A DNA stretch of 30,511 nt from a virus. This document shows, piece after piece, positions 1 through 7,147 of the stretch (positions are counted from its first letter, which is position 1; every line of letters starts with the position of its first letter). The notes beneath the pieces are model-generated. The model did no database searches, was not told the DNA's origin, and saw only the letters and a program-made list of their open reading frames with translations. The translations under genes and the position numbers were made by a program. The stretch covers positions 1 through 30,511 of IMG/VR virus record IMGVR_UViG_3300023443_000553; one strand, given 5' to 3'.

Positions 1-15
1 GAGAAAGAAGATGAC

Positions 16-423
16 ATGCAAGTCCCACAATCGTTTACCGGGCAGATCAAGTACATTGGGATTGATTTTGACGGAACTATCGTGGAGCATCGTTATCCTG
101 AAATTGGCCCACAGAACGGCCCGGCCCTTTACTATCTGAGGAAGTTCATCGACTGCGGTGCCAAGCTGATACTTTGTACGATGCGGAGCGGTGATCAACT
201 GGATGAAGCTGTTTTGTATCTTGAGAAGAATGAGATCGAGCTATATGGGGTGAATGAAAACCCTGACCAGGTAAGCTGGACTGATAGTCCTAAGCCGTGG
301 GCCGATTTATATATTGACGATGCTGCTTTTGGTTGCCCTTTAATTAATAAGGGCCGGATGGCGGCAGACTGGACAATTATAGGCCCGCAGGTGTTGTGGC
401 TTTTGGAAAATCATCATGAGTGA
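16..423 (+). CDS. HAD-superfamily hydrolase (phosphatase-like), small phage type
   Basis: A 135-aa protein. HAD motif I is clear near the N-terminus (IGIDFDGTIVEH, nucleophile D17 and general acid D19). The LILCTMRS segment around residues 51-58 fits motif II, and the acidic pair in LYIDDAAFG (D101, D102) fits motif IV. HAD enzymes use the first Asp to form a phosphoaspartyl intermediate. Small phage versions are usually soluble phosphatases of unknown substrate, sometimes linked to nucleotide or polynucleotide end repair. The next gene, a MazG-like pyrophosphohydrolase, overlaps its 3' end by 8 nt, which suggests a shared nucleotide-metabolism role (inference). The frame is open to the left edge, so the start at 16 is provisional. 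Confidence 0.8.
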   Translation: MQVPQSFTGQIKYIGIDFDGTIVEHRYPEIGPQNGPALYYLRKFIDCGAKLILCTMRSGDQLDEAVLYLEKNEIELYGVNENPDQVSWTDSPKPWADLYIDDAAFGCPLINKGRMAADWTIIGPQVLWLLENHHE

Positions 424-673
424 TAAACTCGGAACATGGAAAGGGATTTTCAAAGTCCAAGAAGAAACCGGTGAACTAAATCAGGAACTTGGAAAGCTCG
501 CTGTTTTCCCACACGGCAGACATCCAGATGGCAAAGGTGATTTAATCCATCGGGTAACAGATGAAATAGCGGATGTTTTGGCGGCGATAGAGTATTTTGT
601 TGAACAAGGTGGATTGGATAGAGATCGTATTAAACTCAGAAAAAAAGACAAACTTTGTAAATTTAATCACTAG
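416..673 (+). CDS. MazG-like nucleotide pyrophosphohydrolase
   Basis: An 85-aa protein with the all-alpha NTP-pyrophosphohydrolase signature: EETGELNQELGKL near residues 16-28 and DEIADVLAAIEYF near 49-61. Together these give the EExxE...ExxD metal-binding pattern of the MazG/dUTPase-like superfamily. Such enzymes hydrolyse NTPs or dNTPs to the monophosphate and pyrophosphate. Phage copies are thought to clean up nucleotide pools or modulate the host alarmone response. The length matches minimal single-domain phage MazG proteins. The start overlaps the upstream phosphatase gene by 8 nt. Substrate cannot be read from the sequence. Confidence 0.8.
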   Translation: MSDKLGTWKGIFKVQEETGELNQELGKLAVFPHGRHPDGKGDLIHRVTDEIADVLAAIEYFVEQGGLDRDRIKLRKKDKLCKFNH

Positions 674-723
674 GGCTTAAACGGAATTGTTTGGAACTAA
701 TTTCAAATTAAAGGTCAAGACAA

Positions 724-912
724 ATGAGCGTTCAGAAGGTTTTTTGTTGGATATTCTCGAAGGTGTATTCTCATTGGCTGTGGAACGATTTCCATAAAAG
801 CTATGACACGGTAAAATATGTTCGCGGCTGGCGAACAGCTAGAACAGTTTCTAAGGGCGGCCAGGTTCAAACAATAACCCCGCTTTTTAAAATAGGGCGG
901 TATTTTATATGA
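724..912 (+). CDS. Hypothetical small protein
   Basis: A 62-aa protein I do not recognise. It is aromatic-rich (several W, F and Y in the first half) with a basic middle. There is no clear membrane segment beyond a short hydrophobic N-terminus and no known motif. A weak AAGGT-type ribosome site lies upstream. The stop overlaps the next start as ATGA (909-912), the arrangement used through the whole operon, and this is the main reason to accept it as a gene. A gap of about 50 nt separates it from the MazG gene, and I see no hairpin there. Confidence 0.55.
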   Translation: MSVQKVFCWIFSKVYSHWLWNDFHKSYDTVKYVRGWRTARTVSKGGQVQTITPLFKIGRYFI

Positions 913-1208
913 GCGCCAAAAAGTATATCAGGGACCATGGCCTGCACTCTGTAATTTATGTGGCCAAACGTGCTGGTATCAGCCGGGCATTGCTTCACAA
1001 ATGGTTTCACACCCGTCCGTTGGTATTCCGGCTTCTGGTGATCGGCTGTAGGGATGAAGATTCTAATAAATCATTCAATGTTAAAATCTTACAATCAGAA
1101 AATGAGCGCCTATCTGATCGAGTTAAATTTTTAGAGACAATTCTTGAAGAGGACGCGGTTATTAAAGCAAAAGAAGATGATGAAAGGATATTTGGTAATG
1201 GTCAATAA
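909..1208 (+). CDS. Putative helix-turn-helix plus coiled-coil protein
   Basis: A 99-aa protein. Residues about 17-36 (YVAKRAGISRALLHKWFHTR) look like a helix-turn-helix: two helices around a G-I-S turn with a basic recognition helix. A polar helix with heptad-like spacing follows at about 58-85 (ILQSENERLSDRVKFLETIL), suggesting a dimerising coiled coil. This architecture fits a small DNA-binding regulator, possibly related to phage terminase small subunits, which also pair an HTH with a helical oligomerisation segment. No other small-terminase candidate was found before terL, so that role is an open possibility but is not demonstrated. Confidence 0.6.
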   Translation: MSAKKYIRDHGLHSVIYVAKRAGISRALLHKWFHTRPLVFRLLVIGCRDEDSNKSFNVKILQSENERLSDRVKFLETILEEDAVIKAKEDDERIFGNGQ

Positions 1209-1380
1209 ATCAGAAGCTAAAATCACTATGGAAAAATCATTGCTTGAGGCCACCTATCAGATGGCAAGTGAAAGCATTGATCCTGAGAGCTTTGAAAATC
1301 TTGAGAAGATAATAAATCAATTATGTCAAAATAGAAATCTTGGTCATTTTAATTTTTTTCCAAGACAAGCGGAGCCTTAA
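1198..1380 (+). CDS. Hypothetical small protein
   Basis: A 60-aa protein starting at the ATG at 1198, which overlaps the preceding gene by 11 nt. A GAAAGGA ribosome site near 1182 sits about 10 nt upstream. An upstream in-frame ATG at 1144 would overlap much more and lacks a comparable site. The protein is helical and acidic (LLEATYQMASESIDPESFENLEKI) and ends in a polar tail. No family is recognised. It belongs to the same overlapping operon as its neighbours. Confidence 0.5.
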   Translation: MVNKSEAKITMEKSLLEATYQMASESIDPESFENLEKIINQLCQNRNLGHFNFFPRQAEP

Positions 1381-1382
1381 AA

Positions 1383-1511
1383 ATGACGAAACACACACAC
1401 GGGAATAAAGTATCCAGCAAGATCAGGAAAATCCGTAAAGAGGGTATTCCTCAGAAAGCTGCCGTTGGCAAGGCCCTGGGAATTTTAAAAGGAAAGAAAA
1501 AGAAAAGATGA
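1383..1511 (+). CDS. Small basic phage protein (KIRKEG-PQKAAVGKAL type)
   Basis: A 42-aa, very basic protein (Lys and Arg about one third, ending GKKKKR). The central stretch SSKIRKIRKEGIPQKAAVGK resembles short phage proteins carrying the pattern K-x-R-K-E-G-x-P-x-x-Q-A-V-A-I-A-L, often found near head genes. Function is unknown; nucleic-acid binding is plausible from charge alone. GGAG at 1372-1375 lies 7 nt before the ATG. The stop overlaps the start of the CMP-sugar synthetase gene as ATGA (1508-1511), which supports translation of both. Confidence 0.6.
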   Translation: MTKHTHGNKVSSKIRKIRKEGIPQKAAVGKALGILKGKKKKR

Positions 1512-2191
1512 TATTTGCTTGTATTCCTGCCCGCGGTGGTTCAGTTGGTGTTCCAGGGAAAAATATGAAATCATTATGGGGTCAGCCTTTGATATATTGG
1601 GCAATTGAAGCATGTAAACGTTCTAGGGCAGATTTGGTTTGTGTGAGTACAGATTGCCCAGAGATAGCAAAATTTGCACAAACCAGAGGTGCTGAGGTAG
1701 TCATGCGACCCGCGAGGTTAAGCGGGGATAAATCGGCTTCTGAGGATGCCGTTAATCACGCAATAGATAAATTAGGCATTGATCCATATCGGACTTTGTT
1801 GGTTCAGTGTACCACGCCTACAGTGAAGTCAGATGATTTGAATGGCATGATCCGAAAGTTGGAAGATTACGAAAGTGTTTTTCTGGCATGGCCCACATCT
1901 GCTCTGATCTGGCATGGCGGAAAAAGTTTAAACCATAATTGGATTTCCCGTCCCATGCGACAAGACCGGATGCAATTGGAAGAAGCAGGATGTTACGCAT
2001 GGCGGGGTATTTCACCTCACAGATTTTTCGGAAGGATAGGTTATTATGTCACTGACGTTGGTATCGACATCGACGATGAACGAGACTTCAAAATCGCGGA
2101 AGCACTGGTACCCAAGCATTGTCTTGGATATGGCAAATTCTCACATGGGGGATGTAGCGATAGGAAAAAGGATAATCGACCATTGTGTTGA
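1508..2191 (+). CDS. neuA: CMP-nonulosonate (N-acylneuraminate) cytidylyltransferase
   Basis: A 227-aa protein of the NeuA/SpsF nucleotidyltransferase family, which activates a nonulosonic acid (sialic acid or a relative) with CTP to give the CMP-sugar donor. The N-terminal CTP-binding signature IPARGGSVGVPGKN spans residues 6-19. VSTDCPEIAKFA (46-57), LLVQCTTPTVKSDDL (97-111) and RQDRMQLEEAGCYAWRG (151-167) match the later family blocks. IDIDDERDF (186-194) supplies the C-terminal metal-binding acidic residues. The recognisable enzyme ends near residue 201. The last 25 or so residues are encoded where the next gene's conserved barrel begins in another frame, so they look like read-through tail. 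Which nonulosonate is used cannot be determined. Confidence 0.88.
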   Translation: MIFACIPARGGSVGVPGKNMKSLWGQPLIYWAIEACKRSRADLVCVSTDCPEIAKFAQTRGAEVVMRPARLSGDKSASEDAVNHAIDKLGIDPYRTLLVQCTTPTVKSDDLNGMIRKLEDYESVFLAWPTSALIWHGGKSLNHNWISRPMRQDRMQLEEAGCYAWRGISPHRFFGRIGYYVTDVGIDIDDERDFKIAEALVPKHCLGYGKFSHGGCSDRKKDNRPLC

Positions 2192-3350
2192 AAGCGTAAA
2201 GTTCCAGTATCGTGATTTATCCATACTCGGGAAGACCGAAACCCGCCATCATAAGAGATTCCGAGAGACGCATTTGGGTGATGCTGAAAGAAAAACGCTG
2301 GTGGATTATGCGAAAGAACAAGGGCTAACTGTCGTTATCACGCCGTTTGACGAGATTTCAGTGGACCAGGCCGTTCGACACGGCGCAGATATACTGAAAG
2401 TTGGTTCCTGTTCTGCTGATGACTGGCCTTTACTGGAAAAGATAGCCGAAACCGGGTTACCGGTTATTGCCTCTACCGGAGGCATGTTGTGGAAAGAAAT
2501 GGACCGGCTGTATTATTTTCTTAAAAACCGTAATGTTAAATTTATGCTGATGCATTGTGTGGCTGAATATCCCACACCACCAGAACATATGAATTTGTCG
2601 ATGATCAGGAAAATGAAAGAACGATATGGTGTCCCGGTAGGGTATTCCGGACATGAGGCAGGATATGTTCCCACTCTTTATGCTGTTTCAGCCGGGGCAG
2701 ATGTTATTGAAAGGCATATTTCGGATTTTAAAGAATATAAAAACGCTTATTCAATTGATATAGAAAAAATAAGTATGTTTGTTAAATGCCTAGAATTGGC
2801 CCGTTCAATAATGACCACTACCGATCCAGAAAGAAAGTGTGAAAACCTGACGGAACTTCAAAGAGACGCAGACGGCACAATGCCACGGGTTAACGCTCCT
2901 GTTAAGGAAATGCGGGATGTTGTTCATGAATACGAGGCCATGCTGAGAAAGGCAAAAGTCCCTATTAATGGAACCAGGGAACTTTCTCACCATAGGGGAA
3001 TGGAAAATATTCTGGAGACAGGGGCTTTTATTATGACTGTCCTCAATACCCAACATTATGCAAAGAAGATCATCTGTCTTTTGCCTGGACAGGCCCACCC
3101 GTCACATAAACATTATGAAAAAGATGAAACTTTTCATATTCTTGATGGTGATTTAAAAGTAAATGATTTTGATTTGAGGATAGGTGACACCCACGGCATT
3201 GCGGCAGGAGTGTTTCATGAATTTTCTTCATTAACCGGATGTGTGTTTGAAGAAATTTCCACCAATACCAAACCCAATGACAGCGAATATTACGACCAGG
3301 AAATCCAGGCGCTTGACCCAACGGAAAGGAAAACTTCACTTGAAGAATAA
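2046..3350 (+). CDS. neuB: NeuB-type nonulosonate synthase with C-terminal cupin
   Basis: A 434-aa protein. Residues about 22-255 form a NeuB/SpsE-type TIM barrel, which condenses phosphoenolpyruvate with a 6-carbon amino sugar to make a 9-carbon nonulosonic acid. Support includes LDMANSHMGD (27-36), VKFQYRDL (51-58), ILKVGSCSADDWPLL (116-130), HCVAEYPTPPE (170-180), GYSGHE (199-204) and IERH (221-224). The histidines H203 and H224 match the metal ligands of the family. The usual C-terminal antifreeze-like SAF domain is absent. Instead residues about 338-412 form a cupin with HPSHKHYEKDETFHILDG, giving metal ligands H354, H356, E361 or E362 region and H391. The start has GGAAGGA about 10 nt upstream; an ATG at 2076 is possible. 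It overlaps neuA by 146 nt. Confidence 0.85.
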   Translation: MSLTLVSTSTMNETSKSRKHWYPSIVLDMANSHMGDVAIGKRIIDHCVESVKFQYRDLSILGKTETRHHKRFRETHLGDAERKTLVDYAKEQGLTVVITPFDEISVDQAVRHGADILKVGSCSADDWPLLEKIAETGLPVIASTGGMLWKEMDRLYYFLKNRNVKFMLMHCVAEYPTPPEHMNLSMIRKMKERYGVPVGYSGHEAGYVPTLYAVSAGADVIERHISDFKEYKNAYSIDIEKISMFVKCLELARSIMTTTDPERKCENLTELQRDADGTMPRVNAPVKEMRDVVHEYEAMLRKAKVPINGTRELSHHRGMENILETGAFIMTVLNTQHYAKKIICLLPGQAHPSHKHYEKDETFHILDGDLKVNDFDLRIGDTHGIAAGVFHEFSSLTGCVFEEISTNTKPNDSEYYDQEIQALDPTERKTSLEE

Positions 3351-3858
3351 AACCTTGCTGATAGCTGGTGGTGCTAGATGCATATGGGATGATTGGATGA
3401 ATATTCCTGTAGAAAATTATGACATTATGGCGATTAATTTCTCGGCTCTATTTTTGGAAGAACGCATTGATCATATTTTTTCTATGCATGCGAATATATT
3501 AGGTCCACTCAGAAGATTTTTTTATCAGGATATGGGAGCGGGTAAAAAACAGCCATTGATGCCGGTAACACATTCCTGTGACTCACATGATGGCGTAGAT
3601 GAGGTATGGAAATTTAATTTAAACGGAGGATCTTCAGGATGCTATGCCGCCGCGGTAGGTGTGGCATTGGGATATGATAAAATTATCCTATGTGGTTGTC
3701 CTGCGGATAATACGGGTAACTTTTATGATCCGCCATGGCAAGATGGACTTTTCAAAAAATGTCGACCTGTGTGGGAATTGGCCAATGAGAAATATTTTAA
3801 AGGAAAGGTTTTTTCAATGAGTGGCTGGACAAGGAAACTTCTGGGAGGGCCGGAATGA
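3340..3858 (+). CDS. Putative Rossmann-fold glycosyltransferase-like protein (DUF115/CST-I-like)
   Basis: A 172-aa protein from a TTG at 3340, placed 9 nt after GGAAAGGA (3323-3330); it overlaps neuB by 11 nt. The N-terminus KTLLIAGGARCIWDDW and the segment SSGCYAAAVGVALGYDKIIL followed by CGCPAD resemble the nucleotide-binding halves of DUF115/CST-I (GT42) sialyltransferase-like folds, in which a glycine-rich first strand is followed by a SG-x-x-A-x-x-x-A-x-x-L-G-Y-x-x-I-x-L-x-G-x-D motif. A CMP-sugar donor would come from the two upstream genes. The assignment is based on remembered motif similarity, not alignment; it may instead be a non-catalytic relative. Confidence 0.5.
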   Translation: MKNKTLLIAGGARCIWDDWMNIPVENYDIMAINFSALFLEERIDHIFSMHANILGPLRRFFYQDMGAGKKQPLMPVTHSCDSHDGVDEVWKFNLNGGSSGCYAAAVGVALGYDKIILCGCPADNTGNFYDPPWQDGLFKKCRPVWELANEKYFKGKVFSMSGWTRKLLGGPE

Positions 3859-4547
3859 GAACCAATGCTTCAATAAAAGATCATTATGAACAAGGCCATG
3901 TCTATACTTCACGGGAAATTGAAGAAGATGCGATATTCAATAGTCTGGAATGGAAAGGATATATCCTGGAAATAGGCTGCGGTAACGGAACTCTGGCGAA
4001 AAGAATATATAACGTGCCATCTTCAGAAATCATTATGGCCTGCGATTATGTAAAACACAATTGGCCAGATTACAAACCTGGGACTGGACCACGGTTTTTC
4101 CACAAGGGATACAACGAAATGTGCGGAGTTTTTGATATTGTGGTCATGCAGGGCGTGTTAGAACATATGGATAATCCGAAAGAAACATTGAGATATATTA
4201 AAGAACATTTCGAACCACAGACAATAATTTCATCTTCCCCTTGCTGGTTTAACCCAAGAGGAATAGTCTTACAGACTTTATACCGGCTTTTCGATTTACC
4301 TATCACTCTGGCGGATTTACACTATCTCACTCCAAAAGATATGGAACTCGAAGGCTATAAATTAACATGGAAAGACGTTGATCATAATTGGGCCTTTGGC
4401 CAGAAAATGATTGACGATCTTAAGAACCGCCTACCAAAAGTGTTAGAGAACGTTGAGGCGGACGTTGAAAAACTCTTACATTGGCTGAAAGAAGTCCCGC
4501 CGCAGGGTCTTGGTGCAACAATCATTTACCATTTGGAGAAAATATAA
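3855..4547 (+). CDS. Class I SAM-dependent methyltransferase
   Basis: A 230-aa protein. The SAM-binding motif I is YILEIGCGNGTLAKRI (residues about 36-51), and the motif IV region is FDIVVMQGVLEHMDNP (about 93-108), both typical of Methyltransf_11/25-type enzymes acting on small molecules, sugars or proteins. The C-terminal part (PITLADLHYLTP onward) is helical and probably recognises the substrate. The start overlaps the upstream stop as ATGA at 3855, so it is translated with the glycan genes. A sugar or glycan O-methyltransferase role is inferred from context only; there is no DNA-methylase DPPY or PC motif. Confidence 0.75.
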   Translation: MRTNASIKDHYEQGHVYTSREIEEDAIFNSLEWKGYILEIGCGNGTLAKRIYNVPSSEIIMACDYVKHNWPDYKPGTGPRFFHKGYNEMCGVFDIVVMQGVLEHMDNPKETLRYIKEHFEPQTIISSSPCWFNPRGIVLQTLYRLFDLPITLADLHYLTPKDMELEGYKLTWKDVDHNWAFGQKMIDDLKNRLPKVLENVEADVEKLLHWLKEVPPQGLGATIIYHLEKI

Positions 4548-4951
4548 TGGGATTCCCAGTATCAGGCGATCAACGATTTAATCGAACATTAGAGCTATTC
4601 GGTACAGCAACCGGATATAGCGAAACCCTTACCGCAACCGGAGCATTGGACGTTCAAATCCCCGTTTCGATCATTAACATTTTAGGAACAGCAACAACCG
4701 TTTCCTCATCCTATACATTGGGTACAGGCCCCTATGAGGGGTTTGAGAAGATGATTGTTACTGCTCAAACAGCAACCGATGGAGTTGGCCTAGCCAAGAT
4801 TACTCTGACCAATGCCGAAGGTGAACCAGCCGTGAATGTTCTTGCACTGGAATTTTCCGGTGTGGCTCTGTTGCGGTGGATTAACGACCGTTGGGTTCCG
4901 TTTGCTGGCCTTCAGTCAACCGGCTCCGGCGCAGTATTGGCAACCGTATGA
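4547..4951 (+). CDS. Putative small beta-rich virion protein
   Basis: A 134-aa protein starting at ATG 4547, which overlaps the methyltransferase stop as TAATG; GGAG at 4534-4537 is the ribosome site. The sequence is rich in T, G, A and S with alternating hydrophobics (LFGTATGYSETLTATGALDV; FEKMIVTAQTATDGVGLAKI) and no charged helices, which suggests an all-beta extracellular or virion protein such as a decoration or head-fibre protein. I do not recognise the family. Its place between the methyltransferase and a second transferase-like gene makes it a possible glycosylation target (speculation). Confidence 0.55.
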   Translation: MGFPVSGDQRFNRTLELFGTATGYSETLTATGALDVQIPVSIINILGTATTVSSSYTLGTGPYEGFEKMIVTAQTATDGVGLAKITLTNAEGEPAVNVLALEFSGVALLRWINDRWVPFAGLQSTGSGAVLATV

Positions 4952-5799
4952 AATCAGTCGCCATTATTGCTATGGGGGCGTCTAACCAGCAATGGTTCAG
5001 ACGATGTTATCGTGGTGATTCATCTGAATTTTTTCGTAAAACTGTTATGGATAATTTCGGTTTGGCGTTGCGTGGGTATCAGATAGCACCTGAGGAAGAA
5101 AATATGCTCAGGGCTATTGCCCAAAAAGCCGGTGAAAGAAAACTATTGCAGGAAATAGGCCCGCCATTTGATGAAGTATGGGCTATCAACCATATGGGTA
5201 AAATGTTGAAGGATATTGACCTTATTATTGCAATGGATGACCTCAGGCGTGAAAAGGATCGCTACGAAGGTATGTTGAACGGTGAAGTGCCAATTCTTAC
5301 TTCAACAGTATATCCTGAATTTAACTGTATTGAATATCCTCTTCGTGAGGTTATCAATGAACTTCATCCAGGCAATGTTTCTTATCTGGGAACCTATCTT
5401 CGGAATAGTGTTTCATTTGCCGTAGCCTATGCGATCTATAAAGGTTTCGATCGTATATCACTATATGGCTGTGATTTTTATTACGACACAGGCACAAAAA
5501 CAGAGGAAGCAAGGGCCAACTGTGAATTCTGGCTTGGATTTGCTCATGCCAGAGGTATAAAAATTGAGATTTCTGAAGGATCAACTACCCTTGATATGAA
5601 CAAACCACAGAAATTATACGGATATGCAGAACAACCTCAGATACCATTTAACGAAACACAGGATTTAATATGGACCGGAAAAGGATGGACAATTGTCCCT
5701 GCTCAAACAGCGGTTAAGCCAGGTAAAAAGAAGAACGGAAGGAAGAAAGCTGGAAAGGTGGCTGAAGCGAATGTTCGACCACTCAAAGCCGCCGAGTGA
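4948..5799 (+). CDS. Putative Rossmann-fold protein upstream of terminase (DUF115/CST-like)
   Basis: A 283-aa protein starting at ATG 4948, overlapping the previous stop as ATGA. It opens with SVAIIAMGASNQQW and later has SVSFAVAYAIYKGFDRISLY followed by GCDFYYD. This repeats the glycine-rich strand plus A-x-x-x-A-x-x-x-G-[YF]-D-x-I-x-L-x-G-C-x-x-x-x-D layout seen in the protein at 3340-3858 and reminiscent of the DUF115/CST-I fold. DLIIAMDDLRREKDRYEG lies in between. The last 35 or so residues are a Lys-rich, probably disordered tail that overlaps the terminase start. Relatives occur next to terminase genes in other tailed phages (general recollection). Biochemical role is unknown. Confidence 0.55.
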   Translation: MKSVAIIAMGASNQQWFRRCYRGDSSEFFRKTVMDNFGLALRGYQIAPEEENMLRAIAQKAGERKLLQEIGPPFDEVWAINHMGKMLKDIDLIIAMDDLRREKDRYEGMLNGEVPILTSTVYPEFNCIEYPLREVINELHPGNVSYLGTYLRNSVSFAVAYAIYKGFDRISLYGCDFYYDTGTKTEEARANCEFWLGFAHARGIKIEISEGSTTLDMNKPQKLYGYAEQPQIPFNETQDLIWTGKGWTIVPAQTAVKPGKKKNGRKKAGKVAEANVRPLKAAE

Positions 5800-7147
5800 T
5801 GAAAACTATGGTATCTATTACTGGCAGAAAGAACTCTTTGACGCCGGATTAATTCATCCCGAAAGATGCCTAATCGCCGCGAATCGTGTGGGAAAAACTG
5901 AAACCTGCGCCGCCGAAGTTGCTACCCATATGACAGGTCTATATCCTGACTGGTGGGACGGGCGGAAATTCAATTGCCCTATAAGCGCATGGACTGGTGC
6001 CAATACCAATGAGGCTTCACGGGACATTGTGCAACACGCCCTCCTGGGACCGGAGGGCGTTCACGGTACAGGGATGATACCGCGTTCAGACATAGATGAT
6101 ATTAAATACCGACAGGCCGGTGTTCCTAATGTGGTCGATCTTATCAGGGTCAAATCCGATAACGGCGGTTACAGTATAGTTAATCTCAAAACCTATGATC
6201 AGGGCTTCCAGAAATGGATGGGAACATCCAAACACATAATTTGGCTTGATGAAGAAAGCCCTATGAAGATTTACACAGAATCCCTCACAAGGCTTCTGGA
6301 TGTGAACGGTATTTTACTCAACAGTTTTACACCACTTCTAGGGCGAACTCCGGTGGTCAACCGGTTCCTTGAAGGTGGGCCTGGGATTTATGTTAAAAAT
6401 ATCACATGGGATGATGCCCCACATCTGGATGAGGCCGAGAGAGAACGACTAAAAAAGGTATATCCTGAATGGGAACGTGATTCACGGGCCAAGGGTATGC
6501 CGATGATGGGTGAAGGGGCAGTGTTTCCGATTTCAGACGAAGATATTCTCTGTGATCCATTTAAAATACCAAAACACTTCTATCTGATATGTGGTATTGA
6601 TTTTGGTATTCACAAAGATCATCCGGCGGCTGGCGTCTGGTTAGCATGGGATAAAGACGCAGATGTTGTTTATGTGATTGATTGTTACAAAAAATCAGAA
6701 CATACCACGGTTTACCATGCCGAAGCCATCAAGAGCCGTGGCCAATGGATACCGGTGGCATGGCCTCATGACGGTATGAATCGTGATAAAGGCAAAGCTG
6801 GTCCACCGCTTTACAAGCAATATCGTGCAAAAGGAGTAATGATGCTCAAAAGATCAGCACGTTATGATGAAGATGTTGGCGGCACACAGCCAGTTGAACC
6901 CATAGTGATTGAAATGCTGGAAAGAATGAAAACCGGAAGGTTTAGGGTATTCAGAACTTGCAATAAATGGATGGAAGAAAAACGTCGGTATCATAGGAAA
7001 GAAGGCAGAATTGTCGCAGCCTTTGATGATATAATGGCTGCAACCCGGGTTGGTATGATGGACCTTAGAAAAGCTAGAGTTATTCCGACAACAACTATAA
7101 TAAGCCATGCGCCGACAAGACCAATTTTAGGAAATCTTCATGGATGA
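5693..7147 (+). CDS. terL: Terminase large subunit (DNA packaging ATPase/nuclease)
   Basis: A 484-aa DNA-packaging motor. The N-terminal ATPase has Walker A AANRVGKT (residues 62-69) and Walker B IIWLDEES (182-189). The C-terminal RNase H-like nuclease has GIDFG (D303), WPHD (D360) and FDDIMAAT (D445, D446) as the acidic metal-binding set. The sequence between, with SYDQG-like TYDQGFQKWMGT and NSFTPLLG, fits the T7 gp19/Terminase_6-type branch used by many podoviruses. The chosen start is TTG at 5693 with AAGGA 7 nt upstream; ATG at 5771, with AAAGGTGG near 5754-5761, is a good alternative. The longer start gives a 107-nt overlap with the previous gene. Confidence 0.93.
   Translation: MSLLKQRLSQVKRRTEGRKLERWLKRMFDHSKPPSDENYGIYYWQKELFDAGLIHPERCLIAANRVGKTETCAAEVATHMTGLYPDWWDGRKFNCPISAWTGANTNEASRDIVQHALLGPEGVHGTGMIPRSDIDDIKYRQAGVPNVVDLIRVKSDNGGYSIVNLKTYDQGFQKWMGTSKHIIWLDEESPMKIYTESLTRLLDVNGILLNSFTPLLGRTPVVNRFLEGGPGIYVKNITWDDAPHLDEAERERLKKVYPEWERDSRAKGMPMMGEGAVFPISDEDILCDPFKIPKHFYLICGIDFGIHKDHPAAGVWLAWDKDADVVYVIDCYKKSEHTTVYHAEAIKSRGQWIPVAWPHDGMNRDKGKAGPPLYKQYRAKGVMMLKRSARYDEDVGGTQPVEPIVIEMLERMKTGRFRVFRTCNKWMEEKRRYHRKEGRIVAAFDDIMAATRVGMMDLRKARVIPTTTIISHAPTRPILGNLHG

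Noticed and set aside
3241-3339. Longer start for the 3340-3858 gene at 3241
   Set aside because: The extra 33 residues lie over the neuB cupin C-terminus in another frame and look random; TTG 3340 has GGAAAGGA at 9 nt.
4481-4546. Longer start for the 4547-4951 gene at 4481
   Set aside because: It overlaps 67 nt of the conserved methyltransferase C-terminus, whereas ATG 4547 has a GGAG site and TAATG coupling.
4891-4947. Longer start for the 4948-5799 gene at 4891
   Set aside because: The extra residues are out-of-frame sequence of the previous gene; the ATGA overlap at 4948 and the strand-like SVAIIAMG start fit better.
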